Source of the DNA: Octadecabacter sp.
GTDB taxonomy: Bacteria > Pseudomonadota > Alphaproteobacteria > Rhodobacterales > Rhodobacteraceae
Reading direction: 5' to 3'
DNA length: 16,487 nt
Assembly: GCA_018500065.2 (NCBI GenBank)
Contig: JAHBAO020000234.1
Span: 1 to 16,487 of the forward strand
The translations under genes and the position numbers were made by a program. The notes beneath the pieces are model-generated. The model searched no databases, was not told the origin of the DNA, and saw only the letters and a list, made by a program, of their open reading frames with translations. Every line of letters begins with the position of its first letter. Position 1 is the first letter of the stretch. Shown piece by piece: positions 1 to 6,868 of the stretch.

Positions 1-31
1 CGGTGGTCGGCGTAGACGTCGTCGCGTGTAA
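1..31 (+). CDS. C-terminal tail of an upstream gene (partial, arginine-rich)
   Basis: Reading from base 2, the frame gives the end of a protein, GGRRRRRRV, and stops at TAA (29-31). A glycine/arginine run just before a stop is typical of a basic RNA- or DNA-binding C-terminal tail. Only nine residues are visible, so the protein cannot be identified. The frame could also be a chance open stretch at the window edge. The next 66 bases before the tRNA hold only an inverted repeat and a predicted promoter. Confidence 0.35.
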   Translation, partial: GGRRRRRRV

Positions 32-43
32 TACGTTAAAATT

Positions 44-71
44 CTGGTGGCATTTGAATTGACGCCACCAG
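44..71. repeat. Perfect 8-bp inverted repeat between upstream gene and tRNA-Gly
   Basis: CTGGTGGC (44-51) and GCCACCAG (64-71) are perfectly complementary and separated by 12 nt. The position just after the upstream stop codon suggests a transcription terminator or 3'-end stabilising hairpin. No T-tract follows, so an intrinsic terminator is not well supported. The repeat overlaps the predicted -35 box of the tRNA promoter. Confidence 0.4.
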
Positions 72-87
72 CGCAGCACACTATCCA
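59..87 (+). promoter_or_regulatory. Predicted sigma70-type promoter of tRNA-Gly
   Basis: TTGACG (59-64), a 17-bp spacer and TATCCA (82-87, within CTATCC) fit the alphaproteobacterial housekeeping pattern of a strong TTGAC -35 box with a loosely conserved CTATnn -10 box. The predicted start is about 94, a few bases before the mature tRNA 5' end at 98. No other promoter is visible before the two protein genes that follow, so it may drive them too. This is pattern matching only. Confidence 0.45.
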
Positions 88-97
88 AACCAGCGTC

Positions 98-171
98 GCG
101 GGTATGGTGAAAAGGTATCACGAAAGCTTCCCAAGCTTCAGTTACGAGTTCGATTCTCGTTACCCGCTCCA
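98..171 (+). tRNA. tRNA-Gly (anticodon CCC)
   Basis: All cloverleaf parts are visible. The acceptor stem is GCGGGTA (98-104) with TACCCGC (161-167). The D stem is GTGA/TCAC with GG in its loop. The anticodon loop TTCCCAA (128-134) puts CCC at 130-132. The T arm is ACGAG-TTCGATT-CTCGT (144-160). Discriminator T168 and an encoded CCA (169-171) complete a 74-nt molecule. The first anticodon-stem pair is an A123/C139 mismatch; the other four pairs are normal. It reads GGG glycine codons. The gene lies only 25 nt before the RidA-family start codon. Confidence 0.96.
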
Positions 172-196
172 TCTTAAAATTGCAGGAGAACGCCCC

Positions 197-547
197 ATGT
201 CAGACATTATCCGCATCGAGTCAGGCGCTCGGATGAGCCAGGTCGTAATCACAGGCGGCATTGCCTACCTTGCCGGACAAGTTGGCGCTGAGGGCGGCAC
301 GGTGACCGAACAAACGACAGCCATTCTCGACCAGATTGATGTGCTGCTTGCAAAGGCCGGGACCGACAAAACCAAACTGATCACCGCGCAAATCTGGTGC
401 GCGGACATGAACACGGACTTCGCCGACATGAATGCCGTGTGGGATGCTTGGGTTGCCGAAGGCTGTGCGCCTGCGCGCTGGACAGGCGAAGCCAAACTCG
501 CAACGACGGGATATAAGGTCGAAATCATCGTAACAGCGACGGTATGA
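197..547 (+). CDS. RidA family protein (YjgF/YER057c/UK114), likely enamine/imine deaminase
   Basis: The product has 116 residues, close to the usual length for this small cytosolic trimeric family. RidA proteins hydrolyse reactive enamine/imine intermediates released by PLP enzymes such as threonine dehydratase. The family core is visible: ITGGIAYLAGQV near residues 18-29, the helix ending in LLAKAG, and the C-terminal CAPARWTGEAKL (90-101) with the substrate-binding arginine at R94 and KVEIIVTA (107-114) with E109. The Cys two residues after the Arg in archetypal RidA is Thr here, so this is probably a Rid subfamily member rather than strict RidA. The start at 197 is chosen over an upstream ATG-less extension to 47 because AGGAGA (184-189) is a good ribosome site 7 nt upstream and the longer frame would run through the tRNA. 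Its stop overlaps the next gene's start as ATGA. Confidence 0.94.
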   Translation: MSDIIRIESGARMSQVVITGGIAYLAGQVGAEGGTVTEQTTAILDQIDVLLAKAGTDKTKLITAQIWCADMNTDFADMNAVWDAWVAEGCAPARWTGEAKLATTGYKVEIIVTATV

Positions 548-1011
548 CGCCGTTTCTATCGCCCCTTGGCCCAAGCGCGCTTCGCGATGCGGGCATTCCC
601 GCACCCTGGAGTTTCGGCATGGCCGACCGCGTGCGCTTCGGGGAAATCGACGCGCTGAACCATGTGAACAACGTGGCCTATTTGCGTTGGTATGAAACCC
701 TGCGCGTTAACTATCTTAACGAATACGGCATCTACACGCTTGCAGGTGAAAACCCGAAGTTTGTCGTGAAATCAGTAGGGTTAGACTACAAAGCTGAAGT
801 GAAACGCGACACCAGCTATATTAACGTCACCCGCACGGTGTCTATGCGCAACACCAGTTGGAGGATGGAATACGCGACGTTTGTCGATGGCAAAATCACC
901 ACGACAGGGGACTGCGTTGCTGTGTTGCTGAACCAAGACAACACCAAACGCTCCTTGCCTGACGCGCTGCGCCAGACATTCGTAACCCGTGACGGGGCTG
1001 AGCAGCTTTAG
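544..1011 (+). CDS. Acyl-CoA thioesterase, 4HBT (hotdog) family
   Basis: The 155-residue product matches the 4-hydroxybenzoyl-CoA/YbgC-type thioesterase family of hotdog-fold enzymes, which hydrolyse acyl-CoA thioesters in the cytosol. The N-terminal signature is clear: VRFGEIDALNHVNNVAYL (30-47), with the catalytic-type aspartate D36 and the HVNN motif at 40-43, followed by RWYE. The ATG at 544 overlaps the preceding stop (ATGA), arguing for translational coupling with the RidA-family gene. ATG 619 would still include the catalytic motif but lacks such a signal. The natural substrate cannot be told from sequence. The gene converges on pgi and their stop codons overlap by 4 bp (1008-1011). 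Confidence 0.88.
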   Translation: MTPFLSPLGPSALRDAGIPAPWSFGMADRVRFGEIDALNHVNNVAYLRWYETLRVNYLNEYGIYTLAGENPKFVVKSVGLDYKAEVKRDTSYINVTRTVSMRNTSWRMEYATFVDGKITTTGDCVAVLLNQDNTKRSLPDALRQTFVTRDGAEQL

Positions 1012-2606
1012 ACACCGTGCTTTTGCAAGAACCCGACGAGTGCCGAGGTTGATCCATCTTTGCCAGACGCATCAGCGCCCTCGACAATGGGCTGCAATGC
1101 AGTGGCCAGTTCTTTGCCCAATTCTACGCCCCATTGGTCGTATGAGTTGATGCCCAAAACAACTCCTTCCACGAACACACGATGTTCATAAAGCGCAATG
1201 ATTTGGCCCAGCGTAAACGGGTCCAATTTTGGATAAGCGATTGTTACCGAGGGGCGATTTCCAGCAAACACACGATGCTTCGCTTGGCGCTCAAGTTCCG
1301 CGCCCTCATACTTGCCTGCAACCTTGCTGCGTGCTTCATCCAGATCACGGCCTTTCATCAAGGCCTCGGATTGGGCCAGACAATTAGCGACGAGCAGTTG
1401 GTGTTGATGATGCAAATCATCGTCATGGCCACGCGCCGCAACGAGGAATTCACAGGGGATCACACGGGTGCCTTGATGGATCAATTGGTAAAACGCATGC
1501 TGGCCATTCGTGCCAGGCTCACCCCAAACAACAGGGCCGGAATTGATGGTGAGGTCTTCACCATCCATGCTCACGCCCTTACCGTTGCTCTCCATCTCAA
1601 GTTGTTGAAGATAGGCCGGTAAGCGGCTGAGATTGTTGTCATAAGGTAGAACCGCCCGCGTGGAATATCCGCAAACCTGATTGTGCCAAATGCCGACCAA
1701 GGCCAACATAGCAGGCAGGTTTTCAGACCAATCCGCAGCTTGAAAATGACGGTCCATATCCTGTGCACCGCGCAAAAACGCGCGGAATGCATCGGGGCCA
1801 ATGGCGATCATCATCGACAGGCCAATCGGCCCCCACATGGAATAGCGCCCACCAACCCAGTCCTCAAACCCGAACACGCGGGCGGCATCGATCCCGAAAG
1901 CGGCAGTGCCATCCTCGGACGTCGAAAGTGCTGCAAACTGCGCCGCAGGGTCGGACACGCTTTCGCCCATCCACGCTTTCGCGGTGCGGGCGTTTGTCAT
2001 GGTTTCGATCGTCGTAAACGTCTTGGACGCGACAATCACCAGCGTTGTCGCTGGATCACAACTGCGCAGCACTTGACTGATGTCTGCTGGATCAACGTTG
2101 GATACAAAATGGCAGCGCGGCCCGTCATGGTAAGGCGCCAACGCCAACACACCCATCGCGGGCCCAAGGTCAGACCCGCCGATCCCGATGTTCACCACAT
2201 CGGTAATCTTGCCACCCTGCCCCTTGAACGCGCCAGAACGCACGTCAGCGGCAAACGCATCCATCCGATCAAGTGTGGCCAGAACCTCAGGCATGACATC
2301 AACGCCATCAACCATCACAGGTCCACCATCAAGGTTGCGCAACGCGGTATGCAGCACCGCGCGGCCTTCGGTTTCGTTGATCGCAGCGCCGCTGAACATC
2401 GCATCGCGCTTGCCCGCCAGATCAACCTGATCAAGCAGGTCAATCAACAGAGCACGACCATCCGCATCAATGTTGGTTTTCGCATAGTCGGGCCGCAGAT
2501 CACCCACGGACGCTGTAAAATCATCCGCACGGCCGGCGGCATCAACCAACGTTTCGAAACGGCGGTCTTTAACAGTCTCACTGTGCGCGCGCAGTTTATC
2601 CCACAT
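1008..2606 (-). CDS. pgi: Glucose-6-phosphate isomerase
   Basis: This enzyme interconverts glucose-6-phosphate and fructose-6-phosphate. In an Entner-Doudoroff organism it mainly returns fructose-6-P to Zwf. The 532-residue length fits the bacterial family (about 550). Visible signatures are IGGSDLG (142-148) and SKTF (194-197) for sugar-phosphate binding, the family signature DWVGGRYSMWGPIG (249-262), and the catalytic residues by family alignment: E339 in LEMESNGKG, H370 in TNGQHAFYQ and K498 in QWGVELGKEL. The start codon follows the pgl stop after 3 nt, with GGAGAG about 8 nt upstream, inside the pgl end. It is the last gene of zwf-pgl-pgi. No terminator hairpin is visible at its end, which overlaps the convergent thioesterase gene. 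Confidence 0.98.
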   Translation of the reverse strand: MWDKLRAHSETVKDRRFETLVDAAGRADDFTASVGDLRPDYAKTNIDADGRALLIDLLDQVDLAGKRDAMFSGAAINETEGRAVLHTALRNLDGGPVMVDGVDVMPEVLATLDRMDAFAADVRSGAFKGQGGKITDVVNIGIGGSDLGPAMGVLALAPYHDGPRCHFVSNVDPADISQVLRSCDPATTLVIVASKTFTTIETMTNARTAKAWMGESVSDPAAQFAALSTSEDGTAAFGIDAARVFGFEDWVGGRYSMWGPIGLSMMIAIGPDAFRAFLRGAQDMDRHFQAADWSENLPAMLALVGIWHNQVCGYSTRAVLPYDNNLSRLPAYLQQLEMESNGKGVSMDGEDLTINSGPVVWGEPGTNGQHAFYQLIHQGTRVIPCEFLVAARGHDDDLHHQHQLLVANCLAQSEALMKGRDLDEARSKVAGKYEGAELERQAKHRVFAGNRPSVTIAYPKLDPFTLGQIIALYEHRVFVEGVVLGINSYDQWGVELGKELATALQPIVEGADASGKDGSTSALVGFLQKHGV

Positions 2607-2609
2607 GGC

Positions 2610-3278
2610 TTAGCTCTCCGCCCAATGAACCGTTGCGCCAGCTAACACACCCGCAATCGGTGCGTCTGTTGGTGTCAAAGTCTTCGCACGCTCAAGCGCT
2701 TCACGCTTTTCAGCGCCGATGATAACAACATGACAGCTCATGGCGCCTTTCAGCGCCTGCATCGACAATGAGATCCGCGGTTCCAACCCGTCAGGCGGCT
2801 GCACCGTGACCAAGGGGTATGGTGTGTCCAATGCCGTCGCCAAATCCGGCGAATTCGGAAAAATGCTGGCCGTATGCATGTCCGCGCCCATGCCAAGCAG
2901 CATGACAGAAATTGGCAGATGCGGTTCGACGGTTTTTGACAGCTCTGCAATGTTGGCAGCATCACCAGATGGCACGTAAGACACATAATTCGCAGCAGCG
3001 GCGGCATCGACCAACAGGCGTTCTTTCACCAAGCGCGTGTTAGACCGCGCATGGTCTTGCGGCACCCGTCGTTCATCCGTCAGCATCACGCTGATCCGCG
3101 CCCAATCAAGATGTTTCGCGCCGCAAAGCACATCAAAAATTGGCCCCGGTGTTGTGCCGCCGGGCACGGCGAAAGATACGGTGTCATGGTTCAACAAATG
3201 GCCTTCCAACTCACCGGCAAGGGTGTTGGCAAGGTCAATCATCATAATCTCGGCGTCAGGATATTCGATCAATTCCAT
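2610..3278 (-). CDS. pgl: 6-phosphogluconolactonase (DevB/NagB-like fold)
   Basis: It hydrolyses 6-phosphogluconolactone, the product of Zwf, to 6-phosphogluconate in the cytosol. The 222-residue length is typical of the DevB-type lactonase. Conserved blocks are FAVPGGTTPGPIF (36-48), the phosphate-binding loop; VMLTDERRVP (64-73), with the NTR motif at 80-82; and LLGMGADMHTASIFP (127-141), with the catalytic-region histidine. The loop reads DMH where many members have DGH. The start is set by AAGGAA, which overlaps the last zwf codons and sits about 7 nt upstream; only 4 nt separate the genes. The location between zwf and pgi confirms the role. Confidence 0.96.
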   Translation of the reverse strand: MELIEYPDAEIMMIDLANTLAGELEGHLLNHDTVSFAVPGGTTPGPIFDVLCGAKHLDWARISVMLTDERRVPQDHARSNTRLVKERLLVDAAAAANYVSYVPSGDAANIAELSKTVEPHLPISVMLLGMGADMHTASIFPNSPDLATALDTPYPLVTVQPPDGLEPRISLSMQALKGAMSCHVVIIGAEKREALERAKTLTPTDAPIAGVLAGATVHWAES

Positions 3279-3282
3279 CGGT

Positions 3283-4737
3283 TTATTCCTTAATTTCGTG
3301 CCAGCGCCGCCCTTCGCGGTGCATCAGCATCAACGCATCTTCAGGGCCGGACGACCCTTGGTCATAGTGCTTGGGAACATCGCCGCGCGCCTGCCACCCT
3401 TCAATCAACGGGTCGGTCCATGCCCAAGCCGCTTCCACCTCGTCACCGCGCATAAACAGCGTTTGGTTGCCACGGATAACATCCATAATCAAACGTTCGT
3501 ATGCGTCTGTGCTGCCTTCGGCGTCCGGTCCCAATGCCTCTGCAAAGGTCATATCAAGCGGCACATCAATCAAGCGCATACCCCCCGGACCGGGTTCCTT
3601 AATCGTGACCTGTAACTGCATGCCCTCATTGGGTTGCAACTGGATCGACAGGATATTGCGGTGGCGCTTTTCATCACCCGGAAAAATCGAATGCCCGATG
3701 TCTTTGAACACAACAATAATTTCAGACGAACGCGCCTTTAGTTTTTTACCAGTGCGCAAGTAGAACGGCACACCGGCCCAACGCCAATTGGCGATTTCGC
3801 AGCGCAGCGCGACAAAGCTTTCAGTGTGCGAGCGCGGGTTTTCTGCATCATCGCGGTAACTTGGGCTGTCTTTGTTGGCGTCATATTGACCGCGCACAAT
3901 ATGGTGCGGATCAATCGGTTGTAGTGCGCGGATCACCTTTAGTTTTTCGTCGCGCACCGCGTCCGCATCAAACACAGACGGCGATTCCATCGCGATCAGG
4001 CACAGCAGCTGCATCAAATGGTTCTGCACCATATCGCGCATCGCACCTGATTTATCATAATAGGCCCCGCGCCCACCAACACCGACGGTTTCAGCAACGG
4101 TGATCTGGATATGATCAACGTAATGGTTGTTCCAAAGAGGTTCGAACAGCATGTTGCCGAAGCGAACGGCCATAAGGTTCTGGACTGTCTCTTTGCCCAA
4201 GTAATGGTCAATCCGGTAAATCTGACTTTCATCAAAATGCTCAGCCAACGTCGCGTTCAATGCTTTTGCAGTCGCCAGATCACGGCCAAACGGCTTTTCG
4301 ACCACAACACGGCTGTCTTGATCTGCAATTTTGAAGCTGTGCAAACGTTCCGCTAAATCGCCAAACAGACTTGGCGCAACGGAGAAGTAAAAGGCGTTCA
4401 CGACTTCAAAGCGGATCAACTCATGAAGTTCTGTCCAGCCGTCCGTTCCCTTCGCATCCACCGGAATATAATGCAGCTGCGCCACGAACTTCTCAATGCA
4501 CTCTGTGTCTTGAGACTCAGCGCCGCCAAATTCGAAAATCGCCTCTCGGATCATCTGGCGATAACCCTCGCTGTCCATATCCGAACGCGCAGCCCCAATA
4601 ATGCGCGATCCTGCCGGCATTTGATTGGATATGAAACGGCGGAAAAGACCTGGTAAAATCTTGCGCCGGGCCAAATCGCCGGTGCCTCCGAAAATTACGA
4701 GGTCAAATTCTTCAACTGGGATCACGCGCGAGACCAT
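3283..4737 (-). CDS. zwf: Glucose-6-phosphate 1-dehydrogenase
   Basis: It oxidises glucose-6-phosphate to 6-phosphogluconolactone, making NAD(P)H, and opens the Entner-Doudoroff and oxidative pentose phosphate routes. The 484-residue product has the nucleotide-binding motif FGGTGDLARRK (16-26), EKPFGRD (147-153) with the substrate-binding lysine, the active-site signature RIDHYLGKE (175-183) with catalytic H178, and PFYLRTGKKL further on. The start has a strong ribosome site (CGGAGGA, 4743-4749) a few bases upstream. It is the first gene of zwf-pgl-pgi. A palindromic operator (4756-4767) lies between a predicted promoter and the ribosome site, so the operon is probably repressed by a sugar-responsive regulator. 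edd and eda are not in this window. Confidence 0.98.
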   Translation of the reverse strand: MVSRVIPVEEFDLVIFGGTGDLARRKILPGLFRRFISNQMPAGSRIIGAARSDMDSEGYRQMIREAIFEFGGAESQDTECIEKFVAQLHYIPVDAKGTDGWTELHELIRFEVVNAFYFSVAPSLFGDLAERLHSFKIADQDSRVVVEKPFGRDLATAKALNATLAEHFDESQIYRIDHYLGKETVQNLMAVRFGNMLFEPLWNNHYVDHIQITVAETVGVGGRGAYYDKSGAMRDMVQNHLMQLLCLIAMESPSVFDADAVRDEKLKVIRALQPIDPHHIVRGQYDANKDSPSYRDDAENPRSHTESFVALRCEIANWRWAGVPFYLRTGKKLKARSSEIIVVFKDIGHSIFPGDEKRHRNILSIQLQPNEGMQLQVTIKEPGPGGMRLIDVPLDMTFAEALGPDAEGSTDAYERLIMDVIRGNQTLFMRGDEVEAAWAWTDPLIEGWQARGDVPKHYDQGSSGPEDALMLMHREGRRWHEIKE

Positions 4738-4755
4738 GTGGTCCTCCGAGGTTAA

Positions 4756-4767
4756 GTTAGCGCTAAC
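4756..4767. promoter_or_regulatory. Perfect palindromic operator upstream of zwf (LacI-family type)
   Basis: GTTAGCGCTAAC is a perfect 12-bp palindrome with a central CG, the hallmark of LacI-family operators, in which the hinge helix inserts at a central CpG. It ends 19 nt upstream of the zwf start codon and begins where transcription is predicted to start, so a bound repressor would block initiation or escape. No regulator gene lies nearby, so the repressor acts from elsewhere. Which regulator binds is inference. Confidence 0.6.
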
Positions 4768-4773
4768 GCGGGC

Positions 4774-4802
4774 TTTCTAGCTTCGAATGGAATGTAAGTC
4801 TA
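4774..4802 (-). promoter_or_regulatory. Predicted promoter of zwf-pgl-pgi
   Basis: On the minus strand, TAGACT (4797-4802), a 17-bp spacer and TAGAAA (4774-4779) match sigma70 -35 and -10 boxes at 4 of 6 positions each. The predicted start is near 4767, exactly at the edge of the palindrome. Each box is individually weak; the case rests on spacing and on coincidence with the operator. Confidence 0.4.
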
Positions 4803-4845
4803 GCGCGATACCCGCGTTTAAACGTAAACAATCATGCGCGTCGCA

Positions 4846-5460
4846 TCATGCATCAAGTTCAGCGTCCCAATACAGAAAATCCAGCCATGACGCATGCAGG
4901 TAATTGGGCGGAAACTTACGCCCCATATTGCGCAATTGTTCGGACGCTGGCTGTCGCGGCGGTTTGCGCAAGGACATATTCGCCTCACGCAGCGATTTTG
5001 ACCCCTTCGACAGATTGCACCGCGAACATGCGGCAACAACGTTTTCCCATGACGTCACCCCACCCGCAGCACGCGGCACAACATGGTCGAACGTCAAATC
5101 CCCCGTCGCCGTGCAATACTGACAAGAAAACTCGTCGCGCAGGAAAAGATTGAACCGTGTAAACGCGACCTGCTTTTGTGGTTTCACATAATCGCGCAGC
5201 ACGACAACTGAAGGAATACGAATCTCCATCGACGGGGACCGCGCGACTTCCTCGTATTCTGCAATAATATCAACACGGTTCAGCCACGCGGCCTTCACCG
5301 CGTCCTGCCACGGCCAAAGCGACAGCGGGTAATAGGACAGCGGGCGATAGTCTGCATTCAGCACCAGCGCCGGGTGCTGCTTTAACCCCGCCGGCTTTCG
5401 CACAAAGTCCGTTCTGAAATTTTCGTCTATGTTTGTTGCAGTTTGCAAAACCATTCCCAT
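4846..5460 (-). CDS. HNH endonuclease family protein
   Basis: The 204-residue protein carries a complete HNH nuclease domain. CQYC (113-116) and CSRC (145-148) form a two-knuckle zinc site. DHVVPRAAGG (125-134) supplies the metal and general-base histidine H126, and N140 in SWENVVAACSRCN completes the motif. The N-terminal half (LVLNADYRPLSYYPLSLWPW, 32-51) and the tail ending YLHASWLDFLYWDAELD are features I associate with a conserved chromosomal alphaproteobacterial HNH protein rather than a homing enzyme. No intron, methylase or phage gene is adjacent. The physiological substrate is unknown to me. The start could be the first Met or M3, since AGGATGGGA precedes M3. It has its own predicted promoter. 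Confidence 0.9.
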   Translation of the reverse strand: MGMVLQTATNIDENFRTDFVRKPAGLKQHPALVLNADYRPLSYYPLSLWPWQDAVKAAWLNRVDIIAEYEEVARSPSMEIRIPSVVVLRDYVKPQKQVAFTRFNLFLRDEFSCQYCTATGDLTFDHVVPRAAGGVTSWENVVAACSRCNLSKGSKSLREANMSLRKPPRQPASEQLRNMGRKFPPNYLHASWLDFLYWDAELDA

Positions 5461-5513
5461 CCTGTCTGCCGATTAAAGCACCAGAACGGGAGCCCCGCTC
5501 CAGTCGTGACTCG

Positions 5514-5541
5514 ACTATATCTAGCGTCAAAGACCTGACAA
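5514..5541 (-). promoter_or_regulatory. Predicted sigma70 promoter of the HNH gene
   Basis: On the minus strand, TTGTCA (5536-5541), a 16-bp spacer and TATAGT (5514-5519) each match the sigma70 consensus at 5 of 6 positions. Transcription would start near 5507, leaving a leader of about 47 nt before the HNH start. It lies in the 113-nt gap after the esterase stop, so the HNH gene is probably a separate unit from the cbiD operon. Confidence 0.45.
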
Positions 5542-5573
5542 GCCCTAGATATCGGAATGTGGAGTGGCTGAGG

Positions 5574-6242
5574 TCAGGCGACGCCCAATCGTTCGCGCAT
5601 AAACGCCAACGCCACCTGCAAACCGTCCGGCGCAATCCCGTGGCCGGTACCCTTTTGGATATGCGCATAGACTTCTTTCCAGCCCGCACCTTGCAGCGCT
5701 TGCGCGGCATCCGGCAAGGACTGCACCGGAACCACATCGTCCTGATCACCGTGGATCAACAAGACCGGCGGGCGACACACAACATCATCAACCAAGGCTT
5801 CCGGTTCCAGCAAGCGGCCAGAAAACGCAGTCAGCCCGGCAACCGCATCTTCGCGCCGTGGCAGGACGTGTAGTGCGATCATCGTGCCTTGACTAAAGCC
5901 AAGCACCATCACCTGTTCGGGCAACAAATCTTCGTCGACCATGATCCCATCAAGGTAGCTGTTCAAATCCTGTGCCGCGCGGTCCATGCCAGCGCGGGAT
6001 TCTTCCTCGCTTGATCCGTCAATCCACGGGATCGGGAACCACTGGAACCCCATTGGGCTTCCGGCGCAGTCTTCGGGCGCATCTGGCGCAAAGAAAGCCG
6101 TGTCTGGCAGGTGTTCCGCCAATGGATCAGCAAGGCCCATAAGGTCTGCACCGTTCGCACCATACCCGTGCAAAAACACCACCGCCGAGCGCATTTCGCC
6201 CGATGCCGGATCGCGGCGCTGCGAATTTAGAACTCGTGTCAT
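5574..6242 (-). CDS. Carboxylesterase/phospholipase family alpha/beta hydrolase
   Basis: The 222-residue product belongs to the phospholipase/carboxylesterase (acyl-protein thioesterase-like) family of cytosolic serine hydrolases. The oxyanion-hole block is FLHGYGANG (23-31). The nucleophile elbow GFSQG (115-119) gives S117, HGDQDDVVP (164-172) gives D168, and GTGHGI (198-203) gives H201, completing the triad. The start at 6242 is preferred over an in-frame extension to 6320 because its ATG overlaps the glycosylase stop as ATGA and homology begins right after it. It is the last gene of the cbiD-cobK-glycosylase-esterase chain. The substrate is unknown, and nothing in the sequence ties it to cobalamin. 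Confidence 0.91.
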   Translation of the reverse strand: MTRVLNSQRRDPASGEMRSAVVFLHGYGANGADLMGLADPLAEHLPDTAFFAPDAPEDCAGSPMGFQWFPIPWIDGSSEEESRAGMDRAAQDLNSYLDGIMVDEDLLPEQVMVLGFSQGTMIALHVLPRREDAVAGLTAFSGRLLEPEALVDDVVCRPPVLLIHGDQDDVVPVQSLPDAAQALQGAGWKEVYAHIQKGTGHGIAPDGLQVALAFMRERLGVA

Positions 6243-6868
6243 AGGATGCCTTCTCTTTCTTTGTTCACGCGGTAGTACGCCCACAAAAGCCGCGCTGCAA
6301 CCGAGCGCCACGGCGCCCAATCTTGCGCCATTGTGCGAAAGGCTTTTTCCGTCGGGCGCTCGGGTAAGTCGTACAAAATTCGTGCCGCGTCTTGCAGCGC
6401 CAGATCACCGGGCGCGAACACATCCGCACGCCCAAGGCTGAACATCACGTATATCTCAGCGGTCCAAGGGCCGATGCCTTTCACCGCCGTCAGTGTCTTG
6501 ATCACCTCGGCACTTGTCATGCGGCGCAGCCCGTCAAAATCAAGACCCGCATTCGCCAATTCATGGGTATACAGCGCCTTTTGCCGGCTTAACCCCAGCC
6601 CGCGCAATTCATCTTCGCTTGCAGCGGCGCAAGCCTCGGGCGTGGTTATGCCAGCATCAACCAACCTGCCCCAGATTGCATTAGCGCTGGCGATGCTCAC
6701 CTGCTGGCCAACAATCGCGTTCAACAGCTGATCAAACCCGTCCGGTTTTCGGCGTAGCGGAAGCGGCCCTGTTTGCGCATAGGCCGCTTTCATCTTTGGG
6801 CAACGCGCTGCAAGCCAGTCCATACCTTCAATGACACAAGCATCGGTTTCAATAATACGTTCGCTCAT
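6239..6868 (-). CDS. DNA-3-methyladenine glycosylase II-like protein (HhH-GPD, AlkA type)
   Basis: It is predicted to excise alkylated bases such as 3-methyladenine from DNA, the first step of base-excision repair. The 209-residue product has DQLLNAIVGQQVS (46-58), the typical start of the core, the helix-hairpin-helix LTAVKGIGPWTA (126-137) that grips the DNA backbone, and the catalytic aspartate D155 in FAPGDLALQ. It lacks the N-terminal beta domain of E. coli AlkA, as short bacterial members do. The start at 6868 is chosen over 6883 because its ATG overlaps the cobK stop as ATGA. Its own stop overlaps the esterase start in the same way. Its place in a cobalamin operon is unexplained. Confidence 0.92.
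   Translation of the reverse strand: MSERIIETDACVIEGMDWLAARCPKMKAAYAQTGPLPLRRKPDGFDQLLNAIVGQQVSIASANAIWGRLVDAGITTPEACAAASEDELRGLGLSRQKALYTHELANAGLDFDGLRRMTSAEVIKTLTAVKGIGPWTAEIYVMFSLGRADVFAPGDLALQDAARILYDLPERPTEKAFRTMAQDWAPWRSVAARLLWAYYRVNKEREGIL

Noticed and set aside
47..196. N-terminal extension of the RidA-family protein
   Set aside because: The extension reads through the whole tRNA-Gly gene; ATG 197 has a good AGGAGA site and matches the family length.
1683..2645. Long open frame on the plus strand opposite pgi (320 codons)
   Set aside because: It lies wholly antisense to a clear pgi gene, has low-complexity His/Arg-rich composition and no recognisable family motif. High-GC codon bias on the sense strand produces such frames.
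6243..6320. N-terminal extension of the esterase resembling a weak hydrophobic leader
   Set aside because: It overlaps the end of the glycosylase gene in another frame; the ATGA junction at 6239-6242 gives a better start, so no signal peptide is claimed.
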